Of a DNA stretch of 64,000 nucleotides, positions 52,320 to 61,468 are shown in pieces. The stretch's first letter is position 1. Each line of letters opens with the position of its first letter. Origin of the DNA: 66-474 sp035249175 (GTDB taxonomy: Bacteria > Pseudomonadota > Gammaproteobacteria > Xanthomonadales > Rhodanobacteraceae); contig DATFGT010000116.1 in NCBI GenBank assembly GCA_035249175.1, forward strand, positions 16,684-80,683, written 5' to 3'. The notes below the pieces were generated by a model. It was not told where the DNA came from. It did no database searches and was given only the letters and a program-made list of their open reading frames with translations. The position numbers and the translations under genes were made by a program.

Positions 52320-53513
52320 ATGGATTGCGCCTTGCCTGAACCCTCCGCCGAAGAATCCGCGCATTCGGCACGCCTGGCGGAAACGATCCGCGAAGAGATC
52401 GCGGCCAGCGGGCCCGTTTCTTTCGCGCGTTTCATGGAGCGCTGCCTCTACACGCCGGGGCTTGGCTATTACAGCGCGGGACGGCTGAAGTTCGGCAAGG
52501 CCGGCGACTTCGTCACCGCACCGGAACTTGGCCCGTTGTTCGCGCGCTGCGTGGCGCGTGCACTGGCGCCCGCGGTGCGTGCCTGCGGCGACGAGGCCGT
52601 GTGGTTCGAACTCGGTGGCGGCAGCGGCGCGTTTGCGCGCGACTGCCTGCTGGAGCTGCAAACGCTGGATGCGTTGCCGGGCCATTACTGGCTGCTGGAG
52701 CCTTCCGCGGACTTGCGAGAACGCCAGCGCGGATGCCTGCGTACCGATCTTCCGGCGGAACTGTTCGCGCGCTGCACCTGGCTGGATCGTCCGCCGCAGC
52801 ATGCATGGGGCGGCGTGCTGTTCGCCAACGAGGTGCTGGACGCGCTGCCCATCACGCGTTTTACCCTGCACGACGGCGAAGTGTTCGAGGAACACGTGGA
52901 TGCGAATGCCAACGGTGCGTTCCTGCGCATCGATCGCCCGGCCGACCCGTTGGTGGCGGGGGCGGTGCGGCACCTGCAACGGCATCTCGGCCGGGAATTC
53001 GAGGACGGCTATCGCTCGGAAGTGCTGCCGCAATTGCCGTGGTGGCTGGAAGCCATTGCGGGCGAGCAGACACGCGGTGCGGCGCTCATCGTCGACTATG
53101 GCTATGTGCGTCGCGAGTTCTACCTGCCCGAGCGTCGCGACGGCACTTTGCTGTGCCATTACCGTCATCGCGCGCACGACGACCCGTTGATCCTGCCGGG
53201 CCTGCAGGACATCACCGCGTCGATCGACTTCACCGCCTTGGCGGAGGCGGGCGTCGGCGCGGGACTCGAACTGGTCAGTCATGCATTCCAGTCGCAGTTC
53301 CTGATGGCATCCGGTCTCGACGCGGCGTTCGCCTCCGCGCACGGACAAGCTGCGGACGAAGCCGCGCGTTACGCGCTGTCGCAACAGGTCAAGCGCCTGA
53401 CCCTGCCGGGCGAAATGGGCGAGCGCTTCCAGGCGATGCTGTTTGCGCGCGGTCTCGACCCCGATGCGTTGTTCGGGTCGCTGATGCAGGTGGATCGCAG
53501 CGAACGACTGTAG
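52320..53513 (+). CDS. MidA/NDUFAF7-type SAM-dependent methyltransferase
   Basis: 397 aa. GPVSFARFMERCLYTPGLGYYSAG, GDFVTAPELGPLFARCVA, and FELGGGSGAFARDCL (SAM-binding glycine loop) with LFANEVLDALPITRF are the family signatures. Homologues NDUFAF7/MidA methylate an arginine of a complex I subunit in mitochondria; the bacterial substrate is not established. ATG 52320 begins where the family starts. Divergent from the SDR gene. Confidence 0.9.
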   Translation: MDCALPEPSAEESAHSARLAETIREEIAASGPVSFARFMERCLYTPGLGYYSAGRLKFGKAGDFVTAPELGPLFARCVARALAPAVRACGDEAVWFELGGGSGAFARDCLLELQTLDALPGHYWLLEPSADLRERQRGCLRTDLPAELFARCTWLDRPPQHAWGGVLFANEVLDALPITRFTLHDGEVFEEHVDANANGAFLRIDRPADPLVAGAVRHLQRHLGREFEDGYRSEVLPQLPWWLEAIAGEQTRGAALIVDYGYVRREFYLPERRDGTLLCHYRHRAHDDPLILPGLQDITASIDFTALAEAGVGAGLELVSHAFQSQFLMASGLDAAFASAHGQAADEAARYALSQQVKRLTLPGEMGERFQAMLFARGLDPDALFGSLMQVDRSERL

Positions 53514-53574
53514 TCACCGAGGCAATGTACTGCGCTGCCATAATCGCCGCCTGTCGCAGCGAAGGTCCCTGATC

Positions 53575-55419
53575 GTGCAAGGCCATTCCTGGTTGCCGTC
53601 GGTGCTGGTGTTCCTGGTTGCGGTGGTCATCGCCGTGCCGCTGGCGCGCAAGCTGAAGCTCGGGTCGGTCCTGGGTTATCTCGCGGCGGGCGTGGTGATC
53701 GGGCCGTACGGCCTCTCCTGGGTGCACAATCCGGATGCGATTTCTGGCATTTCCGAATTCGGCGTCGCGCTGCTGCTGTTCGTGATCGGACTGGAATTGT
53801 CGCCGCAGCGACTTTGGGTGATGCGTCGGGCGGTCTTCGGCGCGGGCGCGGCGCAGGTTCTTGGTTCAGCGTTGATCATCGGCTTGATCGCGGCGTTCGG
53901 GTTTCATCTTGGACCCCTCGCCGCGGCGGTGGTGGGTCTGGGCCTTGCGTTCTCGTCGACGGCGTTCGGCCTGCAGATCCTGGCGGAGCGGCGCGAGCTG
54001 CAGAGTCCGCACGGGCGGCAGGCGTTCGCGATCCTGTTGTTCCAGGATCTGGCGGCGATTCCGCTGATCGCGGCGATTCCATTGCTGGCCGAGCACGGCG
54101 CACCGCACGTCACGCATCCGCTGTGGCTGTCGTCCCTGCGGGTAGCCGGCGTGATCGCCGTGGTCGTGGTGGGCGGCCGCTATGCGCTGCGCCCGATTTT
54201 CCGCGCGGTCGCGAAGACGCAATTGATCGAAGTCTCGACCGCGACCGCGCTGCTGGTGGTGATCGGCACCGCCTGGCTGATGCAGCTTGCCGGCATTTCG
54301 ATGGCGCTGGGTACGTTCCTCGCGGGCGTGCTGCTGGCCGATTCCGAATACCGCCACGACCTCGAATCCAATATCGCGCCGTTCGAGGGTTTGCTGTTGG
54401 GGCTGTTCTTCATCACGGTCGGCATGGGGGTCAACCTGAAACTGCTGACCCTGCATCCGTGGATCGTCGTGGGCCTGGTGGTGTTGCTGTTGGCGTGCAA
54501 GGCACCGGTGCTGGCAGCGGTCGGACGCTTCGGTCCGCGCATGCAGGGCACGGACGCGATCAAGCTCGCGGCGTTGCTGGCCGGCGGCGGCGAATTCGCG
54601 TTCGTGGTGTTCAAGCTCGCCGCTGAACACGACTTGCTCACGCGCTCGCAGCACCAGCTTCTGGTGCTGGTGGTCACGCTGGGCATGGCCGCGGTGCCGT
54701 TGCTGGTGCTGGCCGCCGCGCGGCTGCCCGAGCGGCGCAAGCCCCAGCGCGAATTCGATAGCATCGAGGCCGGCACGCCACGGGTGATCATTGCGGGTTT
54801 CGGACGCGTCGGGCAGATCGTCGGACGCCTGCTGCACGCGCGCAACATTCCCTTCGTCGCGCTGGAAAGCTCGGTCGAACAAGTCGACCTGTCGCGTCGT
54901 TTCCAGGGCACCGAAATCTATTTCGGCGATCCCACCCGTACGGAAATGCTGCGTGCGTCCGGCGCCGGCAAGGCGGAAGTGTTCGTGTTGGCCACCGATG
55001 ACCCGGATGCGAACATACGCACCGCGCGGATCGTGCGCCGCCTGTTTCCGCACCTCAAGATCATCGCTCGCGCGCGCAATCGCCAGCACGCGTTCCGTTT
55101 GATGGATCTGACCAGCGATCCCGACGACGTGGTGCGCGAGACCTTTTATTCCAGCCTGAAGATGGCGCGCCTCACGTTGAAGGCGCTGGGCATGGACGAG
55201 GAACAGGCCAGCGCCAGCGTCGCATTGTTCCGCGAGCACGACGAGAAGTTGCTGCGCGACCAGCACCTCGTGTACGACGATGACGTGGCCCTTCGCCAGA
55301 CCACGCGCGAGGCGTACGCGGAACTGCAGGGCTTGTTCGAGGCCGACACCGCGGCGCGCGTGCGCACGTCCGAAGCTACTCCGGATGCGTCATCAGCGGC
55401 GTCACCACCTGTGCGTTGA
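53575..55419 (+). CDS. Kef-type K+/H+ antiporter with TrkA-N domain
   Basis: 614 aa. About twelve membrane helices (residues 5-385), including GVALLLFVIGLELSP, FSSTAFGLQILAERRELQSPHG and LLGLFFITVGMGVNL, characteristic of CPA2 transporters. The cytoplasmic RCK/TrkA-N domain (VIIAGFGRVGQIVGRLLHARNIPFV, about 403-430, Rossmann GxGxxG) binds NAD or glutathione adducts and gates the channel. The proline-rich tail overlaps the end of the convergent ankyrin gene by 44 bp. GTG start with GAAGG upstream. KefB/KefC-type function in electrophile defence is inferred. Confidence 0.92.
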   Translation: MQGHSWLPSVLVFLVAVVIAVPLARKLKLGSVLGYLAAGVVIGPYGLSWVHNPDAISGISEFGVALLLFVIGLELSPQRLWVMRRAVFGAGAAQVLGSALIIGLIAAFGFHLGPLAAAVVGLGLAFSSTAFGLQILAERRELQSPHGRQAFAILLFQDLAAIPLIAAIPLLAEHGAPHVTHPLWLSSLRVAGVIAVVVVGGRYALRPIFRAVAKTQLIEVSTATALLVVIGTAWLMQLAGISMALGTFLAGVLLADSEYRHDLESNIAPFEGLLLGLFFITVGMGVNLKLLTLHPWIVVGLVVLLLACKAPVLAAVGRFGPRMQGTDAIKLAALLAGGGEFAFVVFKLAAEHDLLTRSQHQLLVLVVTLGMAAVPLLVLAAARLPERRKPQREFDSIEAGTPRVIIAGFGRVGQIVGRLLHARNIPFVALESSVEQVDLSRRFQGTEIYFGDPTRTEMLRASGAGKAEVFVLATDDPDANIRTARIVRRLFPHLKIIARARNRQHAFRLMDLTSDPDDVVRETFYSSLKMARLTLKALGMDEEQASASVALFREHDEKLLRDQHLVYDDDVALRQTTREAYAELQGLFEADTAARVRTSEATPDASSAASPPVR

Positions 55420-58400
55420 GCGGTGTGCTGCGGCGCGGTGCCAGCTCCATCGCCAGATCGACATAACCCAGCACGCGTGCGACTTCAGCGGGCGTGCGCT
55501 GCATGCAGTCGCGCGCACTGCGGTCGGCGCCGCGCGCCAGCAGCACGCGCGCGGGCTCGAACAGCGCGTGCATCGCGCACGCATGCAGCGCGGTGACGCC
55601 GTGTTCGTCGGCGTGCGTCATTTCCGCGCCGGCATCGAGCAGCACCGGAACCAGTGCGCCCAGGTGCGTGCCGTCACATTCCGCGCCCGGCTTCACGTGC
55701 ACGCCGAGCAACATCAGCAGCGGGGTGGCGCCGCGCTTGTCGGCGGTGTTCACCGGCGCGTCGCCTGCAAGCAATGCGTCCAGCAGGCGACGGCAGCGCA
55801 GACTGTCGCGGCTGTCGAAACAGAAACGCGCGGCCGCGTGCAGCGCGGAGTTTCCGCGCGCATCCACCAAGGCAAGGTTCGCGCCGAGTTCGCGCAGTGC
55901 CGTGATGACATCCGGATGACCGAGTGCCGCCGCGATCATCAGCGCAGTGACGTCATCGCTGTGCCGTTGGTCGACCGGCACGCCGGCGGAAACCAGCGCG
56001 CGCACGATGTCCGCGTGGCGCGCGCTGACGGCGGCGGAAAGCGGCGATGCGCCGGTGTCGATGGTGAGCCTGGGGTCGGCGTGCGCGGCCAGCAGCCGTT
56101 GCACGCTCTGCAGTGCTCCCGCGCCGCTCGCACGCAGCAGCGCGGTGGCGCCGCGCTCGTCGCGTGCATCGGCGGGCAGGCCGAGTTCCAGCAATCGTGC
56201 GACCGCGTCGGCGTCGGCCGCGGCGGCGGGCAAATCCGATTCGCGCAGCGGACGCCTGGGCAGTGCCCAACCATTCCAGCGCAACCAGTACTCGATTTGC
56301 GCCGCGCCGCGCGCCAGCGCCAGGCCCAGCGGTGTTTCGCCGCTGGCCGCGGGGCTTTCCGGATCGGCGCCATGCGCGATCAAAATTTTCACCGATGGCA
56401 GGGTGGCGTCCGGGTTGCCATCAAGCGCGACATGCAACGGCGTGGCACCGGCGCGATCGCGCGCGTTCGGATCGGCGCCGCGCGTGAGCAACGCGCGCAA
56501 CACCGGCAGCAATGCCGGGCGACTGGCGTGATGCAGCGGCGTGCGGCCGTCCGCGTCCGCGCCGAACGAATCGGCGCCGCGTTCGAGCAGCGCAAGCGCG
56601 AATGAAACATCATGGCCCGCTTCGCCCAGCTGCGACAGCGCGTGTGCGAAGCGGCCGCTACCGGCCGGGGTCGCGCCGGCGTCCAGCAGTTGCTGCAATG
56701 CGACGCGCGATTCCGGCAGGCGATCCAGCAGGACATCGAACAGGTGGCTGCCGTCGTCGAGGCGGGCTTCAGCGGAGAGCCCGTGTTCCAGCAGCCACGT
56801 GCGCGGCGCGGCGGCGGCGTGATCGGCGAGGTCGAGGTACAGCGCCGCGAGTTCCGTTTCAGGCCACGTCCGCGCGCGTTCGGCGAAACGAGCGACCACG
56901 TTCCAATGCGCGAAGCGCAGCGCGTCGAGCAGGTGTGATGGTGTATCCGCGCCGGCTTCCGGTTGGCTCGCCTGCGCGTGGCTGGCGGGCAGCGGTGCCT
57001 CCGGGTCCATCAATGCCACCAGATCCCAGCGGCCCGCCGCGGAGGCTTGATCGATCGCGCTGCGGCCGTCGCCGCCCTTGCGCCGCGGATCGGCGCCGAG
57101 CGCCAGCAATGCGCGCAGGCAATCGGCGTTGGCGCGAGGCGACTGGCAGGCCAGCGTCAATGCGGTGCGGCCGTGCTGGTCCGCGGCATGCACATCGGGA
57201 TTTTTTTCCGCCAGCAGGTTCGCCACGTCGGTGGCGCCCGCGCGGGCAGCCTCCATCAACGGCGTGGTGCCATAGCGATCGCTGATCGCGACGTCGGCGC
57301 CTGCTTGCAGCAGTACGCCGGCGATCTGCACATGATTCTCGCGCGCGGCGTGGGCCAGCGCGCTCGCGCCCAGTGCATCCACTGCATTCACGTGCGCCCT
57401 GGACTTCAGCAGGATTTGCACGCCTTCGGGATCATCGTCGGCAATGCCCGCCGCCGCCGGCAGCGCGGCGTCGGCTTGCGCGGCGTGTTCGACCAGGAAG
57501 CGAAGCAGCGGCCAGTTCGCGGCGCCCGCGGCAACCGCGAGGGCCGTTGCATGGTTGCGGTTACGCGCCTCCAGCGGTGCCTGCGCATCGATCAGGATCG
57601 CGGCGACCGCCGCTTCCGAGCACAACGCCGCGTGATGCAGCGGCGTGTTGCCGTCGGCGTCGGGCAGCGACGGGTCGGCGCCGTTCGCGACCAATGTGGT
57701 GACTGTTTCCGGGCGCCCCTGGCTGCACGAACGCGTCGCGGCCAGCAGCGGCGTCAAGCCGGCGTGCGGGCGATTCACCTGTGCGCCCTTGCCGATGAGG
57801 CTGCGCAACAGCCGCGTGTCCGGCAACTCGGCGGCCAGCACCAGCGCGGACCGCTGGTCGCGCGCGCCAGCAGGCGGGGCAGCATCGGGACTGGCGCCGC
57901 GCGCGAGCCAGTCGTTCGCGCGGGCCAGATCGCCCGCGCGGACGGCCGCCAGCAGGCCTTCGTCGAGCGTGGCTTGCGGCAACAAGGGCTCGGCAGGTGC
58001 GGACTCGGCCACGTGCGGCGCGGATTCGTCGCGATCGTTGCCGTCGTCGGTTTCGACGGCACCGATGGCATCGAGCTCCGCATCCGGCGCACGCGATGGC
58101 GGCTCCGCGGATGGTGGCGGGGCGTGCTGGCTGCGTCCGCCGAACAGCAGCCGCAACGTGCGATCGGCAACGATCAACGAACACACCGGCAGCACCGCCA
58201 CCGCGAACAGGAACAGCGCGGCGGTGCGGATCTCATCGGGCAGGCTGGCGCCAAGCCCGGCGAGACTCAACGCGCCGAAGGCAATCGCAAGCTGCGCCAG
58301 CGCTGCCGGCAGGAAGTGCGTGACGAACAGGTCGCGTCCACGCGTCAGATGTCGCGCGAAGGTGATGCTGCGGGCCAGCGCGGCGGTGATCCAGGAATGC

Positions 58401-58834
58401 TCTGCGCCCGCCGGAAACGCGTCGTCCCACTCGAACACCAGACCGAACACCGGCCACAGGCGCCATAGCACCACCAGCGCAACCACCAGTGCGAACGCGA
58501 GGCCCAGCGTTGCCGCCAGCGACGGCGCGTGCGACAGCACGGCGAGTGGCCATGCAACGAGCAAGAACACCACGGCCGTATGGATCGCCAGCGCGATCAG
58601 GTGCGGCGGCCCGCGTCTGATCACGATGCGGGTGAACGAAGGCTCGCAGCCGAACCCGATCGCGTGGCAGACCGCCGCCATCGACAGTGAAGCGCCGACC
58701 AGCAGCAGTACGAGGGAGTAGCGTTCCCAGGACGGAGGGATCCAGACCGCAAGCAGAACCGCGATCAGCGAAGGCAGGAAACAAGGCAGCGACTTCAGCA
58801 GCGGCGGCCGGCGGCGGGGCTTGGCGTGAGGCAT
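55376..58834 (-). CDS. Large membrane-anchored ankyrin-repeat protein
   Basis: About 1,152 aa. The N-terminal 230 residues hold five or six membrane helices (for example LPSLIAVLLAVWIPPSW, TAVVFLLVAWPLAVLSHAPSLAATLGLAFALVVALVVLW). An acidic linker (VETDDGNDRDESAPHV) follows, then more than fifteen ankyrin repeats with the typical G-x-TPLH-x-A phrases, such as DADGNTPLHHAALCSEAAV and DADGRTPLHHASRPALLPV. A mid-protein stretch (SHLLDALRFAHWNVVARF...) lacks repeats. No enzymatic domain is visible. The repeats probably face the cytoplasm and bind proteins. Its 3' end overlaps the convergent Kef gene; start at ATG 58834 (MPHAKPRRR). Confidence 0.85.
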   Translation of the reverse strand: MPHAKPRRRPPLLKSLPCFLPSLIAVLLAVWIPPSWERYSLVLLLVGASLSMAAVCHAIGFGCEPSFTRIVIRRGPPHLIALAIHTAVVFLLVAWPLAVLSHAPSLAATLGLAFALVVALVVLWRLWPVFGLVFEWDDAFPAGAEHSWITAALARSITFARHLTRGRDLFVTHFLPAALAQLAIAFGALSLAGLGASLPDEIRTAALFLFAVAVLPVCSLIVADRTLRLLFGGRSQHAPPPSAEPPSRAPDAELDAIGAVETDDGNDRDESAPHVAESAPAEPLLPQATLDEGLLAAVRAGDLARANDWLARGASPDAAPPAGARDQRSALVLAAELPDTRLLRSLIGKGAQVNRPHAGLTPLLAATRSCSQGRPETVTTLVANGADPSLPDADGNTPLHHAALCSEAAVAAILIDAQAPLEARNRNHATALAVAAGAANWPLLRFLVEHAAQADAALPAAAGIADDDPEGVQILLKSRAHVNAVDALGASALAHAARENHVQIAGVLLQAGADVAISDRYGTTPLMEAARAGATDVANLLAEKNPDVHAADQHGRTALTLACQSPRANADCLRALLALGADPRRKGGDGRSAIDQASAAGRWDLVALMDPEAPLPASHAQASQPEAGADTPSHLLDALRFAHWNVVARFAERARTWPETELAALYLDLADHAAAAPRTWLLEHGLSAEARLDDGSHLFDVLLDRLPESRVALQQLLDAGATPAGSGRFAHALSQLGEAGHDVSFALALLERGADSFGADADGRTPLHHASRPALLPVLRALLTRGADPNARDRAGATPLHVALDGNPDATLPSVKILIAHGADPESPAASGETPLGLALARGAAQIEYWLRWNGWALPRRPLRESDLPAAAADADAVARLLELGLPADARDERGATALLRASGAGALQSVQRLLAAHADPRLTIDTGASPLSAAVSARHADIVRALVSAGVPVDQRHSDDVTALMIAAALGHPDVITALRELGANLALVDARGNSALHAAARFCFDSRDSLRCRRLLDALLAGDAPVNTADKRGATPLLMLLGVHVKPGAECDGTHLGALVPVLLDAGAEMTHADEHGVTALHACAMHALFEPARVLLARGADRSARDCMQRTPAEVARVLGYVDLAMELAPRRSTPLNAQVVTPLMTHPE

Positions 58835-58958
58835 AACAGGCTCGTGCGGCGGACGGCCAAGTATAGGGAGTGTCGATGTACCGGGGTTATGTGTGCAATC
58901 GTCTTCATCGCGCATTGTCGAACTGCCGATGAGTGGAGCGCAAAAAGATCGGGAACCT

Positions 58959-58999
58959 CAGAACGGTCATCCGTGGCCTGACTTTTCACAACCGCCGCT
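58959..58999 (+). repeat. Dispersed repeat, copy 2 (upstream of the FadL-type porin)
   Basis: Begins CAGAACGGTCATCCG and contains GCCTGACTTTTCAC, with 36 of 41 positions equal to 29035-29075 before ung. Both copies are on the plus strand, upstream of a gene on the same strand. Confidence 0.7.
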
Positions 59000-59107
59000 C
59001 TTCGAATGGAGTCGGCGAGAAAGGTATGAAGCCTTTGCCGATACGCCGAAACGACAGGCACGAAAATTCCAAAACGGGTTGCCTTGATCTACGTACTTGC
59101 GCCGGTC

Positions 59108-59156
59108 TTGCCAAACTGCGATAGTCCGTATAACGAAATTCATACAAACGTATGAA
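59108..59156 (+). promoter_or_regulatory. Porin promoter with TTCATAC-N4-GTATGAA operator
   Basis: TTGCCA (59108-59113) and TATAAC (59129-59134) are 15 bp apart. Starting 5 bp after the -10 is a perfect inverted repeat TTCATAC-AAAC-GTATGAA (59139-59156), placed to block transcription start. TetR-type fatty-acid regulators (FadR/PsrA class) bind sites of this kind, which suits a FadL-type gene; the regulator is not identified. Confidence 0.6.
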
Positions 59157-59221
59157 ATACCCCCGCGGCGCCGCTTCCCGGGCCGCGTAGGCACCGAAAA
59201 CACCCGACTGGAGACCCACCG

Positions 59222-60592
59222 ATGAGCAAGCACTCCATCACCGCGCCGAGGTTCGCCGGCTTGGCGCTCGCCGCCCTGAGCGCCGCCGTGACCGGGGCCT
59301 TGGTGAGCCCGGCCGCGTCCGCGTCCGGCTTCCAGATCGCCGAGAACACCGTGCAGGCGCTGGGCCGCGCCTACGCCGGGCGCGAAGCCGCCGGCAATGA
59401 CGTATCCGTGGTGATCAACAACCCGGCCGCAATGGTCGACTTCGATACCTACGCGGTGCAGATCGATGCCACCGCGATCAACGTCAGTACACAATTCCAT
59501 GGCAGCGGCACCGACGCGATCGGACAGCCGCTTTCCGGTGGCGATGGCGGCAACGGCGGTGGCGTGCACGGCGTGCCGGCGATCAGCTTCATCGCGCCGA
59601 TCGCGCCGAACTGGCGAATTGGCTTCGGCATCAATGCGCCGTTCGGCCTTGCCACCGAATACGACGCCGGTTGGGTGGGGCGCTACCAGGCACTGAAAAC
59701 CAGCGTGAAGTCGATGGACTTCACCGGTTCGGTGGCGTGGGCGATCAGTCCGCAGTTCTCGCTGGGTTTCTCGGTGATCGCACAGAAGACCACCATCGAT
59801 CTCGGCAACGCCATCAACTACGGCGCGGTGCTGGGGGCGCCGCCGCCCACCGGGTTCGGGCTTGCGCCAACCTTCTTCCCGCAATCGGCGGACGGCGCGG
59901 TGCGCATGCGCGGCGACAACTGGAAATGGGGCTGGGCCATCGGTGCCGAGTGGAAGCCGACCACGCAGGACACCATTGCGCTTGCGTACCACGCCAAGAT
60001 CAATCACGACATCAGCGGCACGGCCTACTTCACGGTGCCGGCCAGCGTGCAGTTCGTGTTGTCGCAGCCCGGGGTGCCGCCCTTGTTCCAGAACACGGGA
60101 GCAAGCGGCCAGTTGGCGACGCCGGCCACCGCATCGCTGAGTTACTGGCACAAGACGCTCGGCCCGGTGTCGTGGGGCGCGGAACTCGGCTGGACCGGCT
60201 GGAGTTCCTTCAGTCACCTCGCGATCGATTTCGCCAATCCGGCGCAGCCCGACATCGACCAGTACTACGGGTGGCGCAACACCCTGTTCGGTTCGGTCGG
60301 CATGGACTACAAGGTCAATGATCAGTGGACCTGGCGCGCGGGCGTGGCTTACGACCAGACCCCAACCCGCGATTTTTCGCGCGATCCGCGCATTCCCGAC
60401 GGCGCGCGCAAGTGGATCTCGGTGGGCGCGGGCTACACGCCGACCCAGAATTTGCGCTTCGACATCGGCTACACCCACCTGTTCGTCGACAACGGCAACA
60501 TCAACGACGTCAGTGCGACCGGCGATCATTTGGTCGGCAGCTTCGACAATTCCGGCGACCTGTTCGGGATCTCGATGCAATACAAGTTCTGA
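59222..60592 (+). CDS. FadL/OmpP1-type outer-membrane hydrophobic-compound porin
   Basis: 456 aa with signal peptide (about 1-34). The mature N-terminus SGFQIAENTVQALGRAYAGREA, followed by NDVSVVINNPAAMVDF, is the FadL signature (the N-terminal plug with NPA). The last strand ends GISMQYKF for barrel assembly. FadL-type porins let long-chain fatty acids or aromatics diffuse across the outer membrane. It is monocistronic with its own promoter, operator and terminator. Confidence 0.93.
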   Translation: MSKHSITAPRFAGLALAALSAAVTGALVSPAASASGFQIAENTVQALGRAYAGREAAGNDVSVVINNPAAMVDFDTYAVQIDATAINVSTQFHGSGTDAIGQPLSGGDGGNGGGVHGVPAISFIAPIAPNWRIGFGINAPFGLATEYDAGWVGRYQALKTSVKSMDFTGSVAWAISPQFSLGFSVIAQKTTIDLGNAINYGAVLGAPPPTGFGLAPTFFPQSADGAVRMRGDNWKWGWAIGAEWKPTTQDTIALAYHAKINHDISGTAYFTVPASVQFVLSQPGVPPLFQNTGASGQLATPATASLSYWHKTLGPVSWGAELGWTGWSSFSHLAIDFANPAQPDIDQYYGWRNTLFGSVGMDYKVNDQWTWRAGVAYDQTPTRDFSRDPRIPDGARKWISVGAGYTPTQNLRFDIGYTHLFVDNGNINDVSATGDHLVGSFDNSGDLFGISMQYKF

Positions 60593-60620
60593 CCGGCGCG
60601 TCCGGCAGCGCCGCGACACG

Positions 60621-60647
60621 AAAACCCCGCCACCCGGCGGGGTTTTT
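60621..60647 (+). terminator. Intrinsic terminator of the porin gene
   Basis: An AAAACCCCGCC / GGCGGGGTTTT stem with a 4-base loop followed by a T-run, 29 bp after the stop codon. A classic Rho-independent terminator. Confidence 0.93.
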
Positions 60648-60859
60648 GTTGGCGTCCGCGGCTATCCGCGAAGTGTCCGCGGACCGCCCACCAAATCTTG
60701 GCTCCGCAAATTCAGGCCGACGATTTGGCGGACGACTTGCGGGCGTTCCTGCATGGCATCGCGAATGCAGGACAAAGGTGCCCGTGGGCGACCGCAAACA
60801 GAAGCGCCTTCAAGGGGAGAGATGCGCCGCACGGCCGTTCCGGGCGGTACCCTCGCGCT

Positions 60860-61282
60860 TCACGACTTCGATGATGCCTGCGGTTCCGGCGGCAGCAACT
60901 TCTGGACCTTGGCCCGGACGGTGCTGTCCGTTTGCACCAGGTTGGCGATCTGCACATAGCGCTGGGGCGACAACTGGTGGCTCTCGACCGCAGCTTCCAT
61001 TTTCTTTTCGCCCGACTGTTGCAGTTTCGTGCGCGCATCCGCGCTCGGCGCGGCCGCGAGTTGGGGCTGCAGGGAGTCCTTGATGCCTTGCACCTCCACG
61101 ATGGCCTGAGCGAAGTTTTTCAGCTCGGTATCGTTCGGGGCCGGGGCTGTGCCGGTTTGGGATCCAGCGGCTTGCTGCGGCGGGGTGGCGGGTTGGGTTT
61201 GTGCGAGCGCTGCGGGTGCCAGCATCGCGGTCCCCAGCGTCATGGCTACCGCGACGCCTGCGCGGTTGAGTCGTCCAATCAT
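60860..61282 (-). CDS. DUF4168-family periplasmic protein
   Basis: About 140 aa with a signal peptide (VAVAMTLGTAMLAPAALAQ). The mature part NDTELKNFAQAIVEVQGIKDSLQPQL, then LSPQRYVQIANLVQTDSTVRAKVQKLL, matches the small DUF4168 family: alpha-helical periplasmic proteins of unknown function. ATG 61282 is chosen because GAGGAG lies seven bases before it. A fifteen-base-longer start exists. Proline/glutamine-rich N-terminal linker. Confidence 0.82.
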   Translation of the reverse strand: MIGRLNRAGVAVAMTLGTAMLAPAALAQTQPATPPQQAAGSQTGTAPAPNDTELKNFAQAIVEVQGIKDSLQPQLAAAPSADARTKLQQSGEKKMEAAVESHQLSPQRYVQIANLVQTDSTVRAKVQKLLPPEPQASSKS

Positions 61283-61468
61283 TTGCGTTCTCCTCATCGG
61301 CGGAATGCACGGCGCTGACAGGCGCCGCTCATTTCACCGTAACGAGGTGCACGACATCCGCGCAACCCTGCGCCGCATGCCGATTCAGGCGCAAGTCGGT
61401 TTGCGCGGGAAATCCGAACGCGCGATGAATGAACGAAAGGGTTTCTGCACGCTGCCGTGCTGCAACCG

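Larger units (their letters stand above)
58835..59221. other. Intergenic region upstream of the FadL-type porin
   Basis: About 390 bp between the ankyrin gene and the porin. It contains copy 2 of the dispersed repeat, a promoter-like pair TTGCCA/TATAAC and a perfect inverted repeat after it. A short open frame of about 60 codons spans the repeat, but I do not consider it a proven gene. Confidence 0.5.

Noticed and set aside
58893..59087. 64-codon frame over repeat copy 2
   Set aside because: Part of a dispersed repeat; cannot be called a gene from one window although a short peptide is possible.
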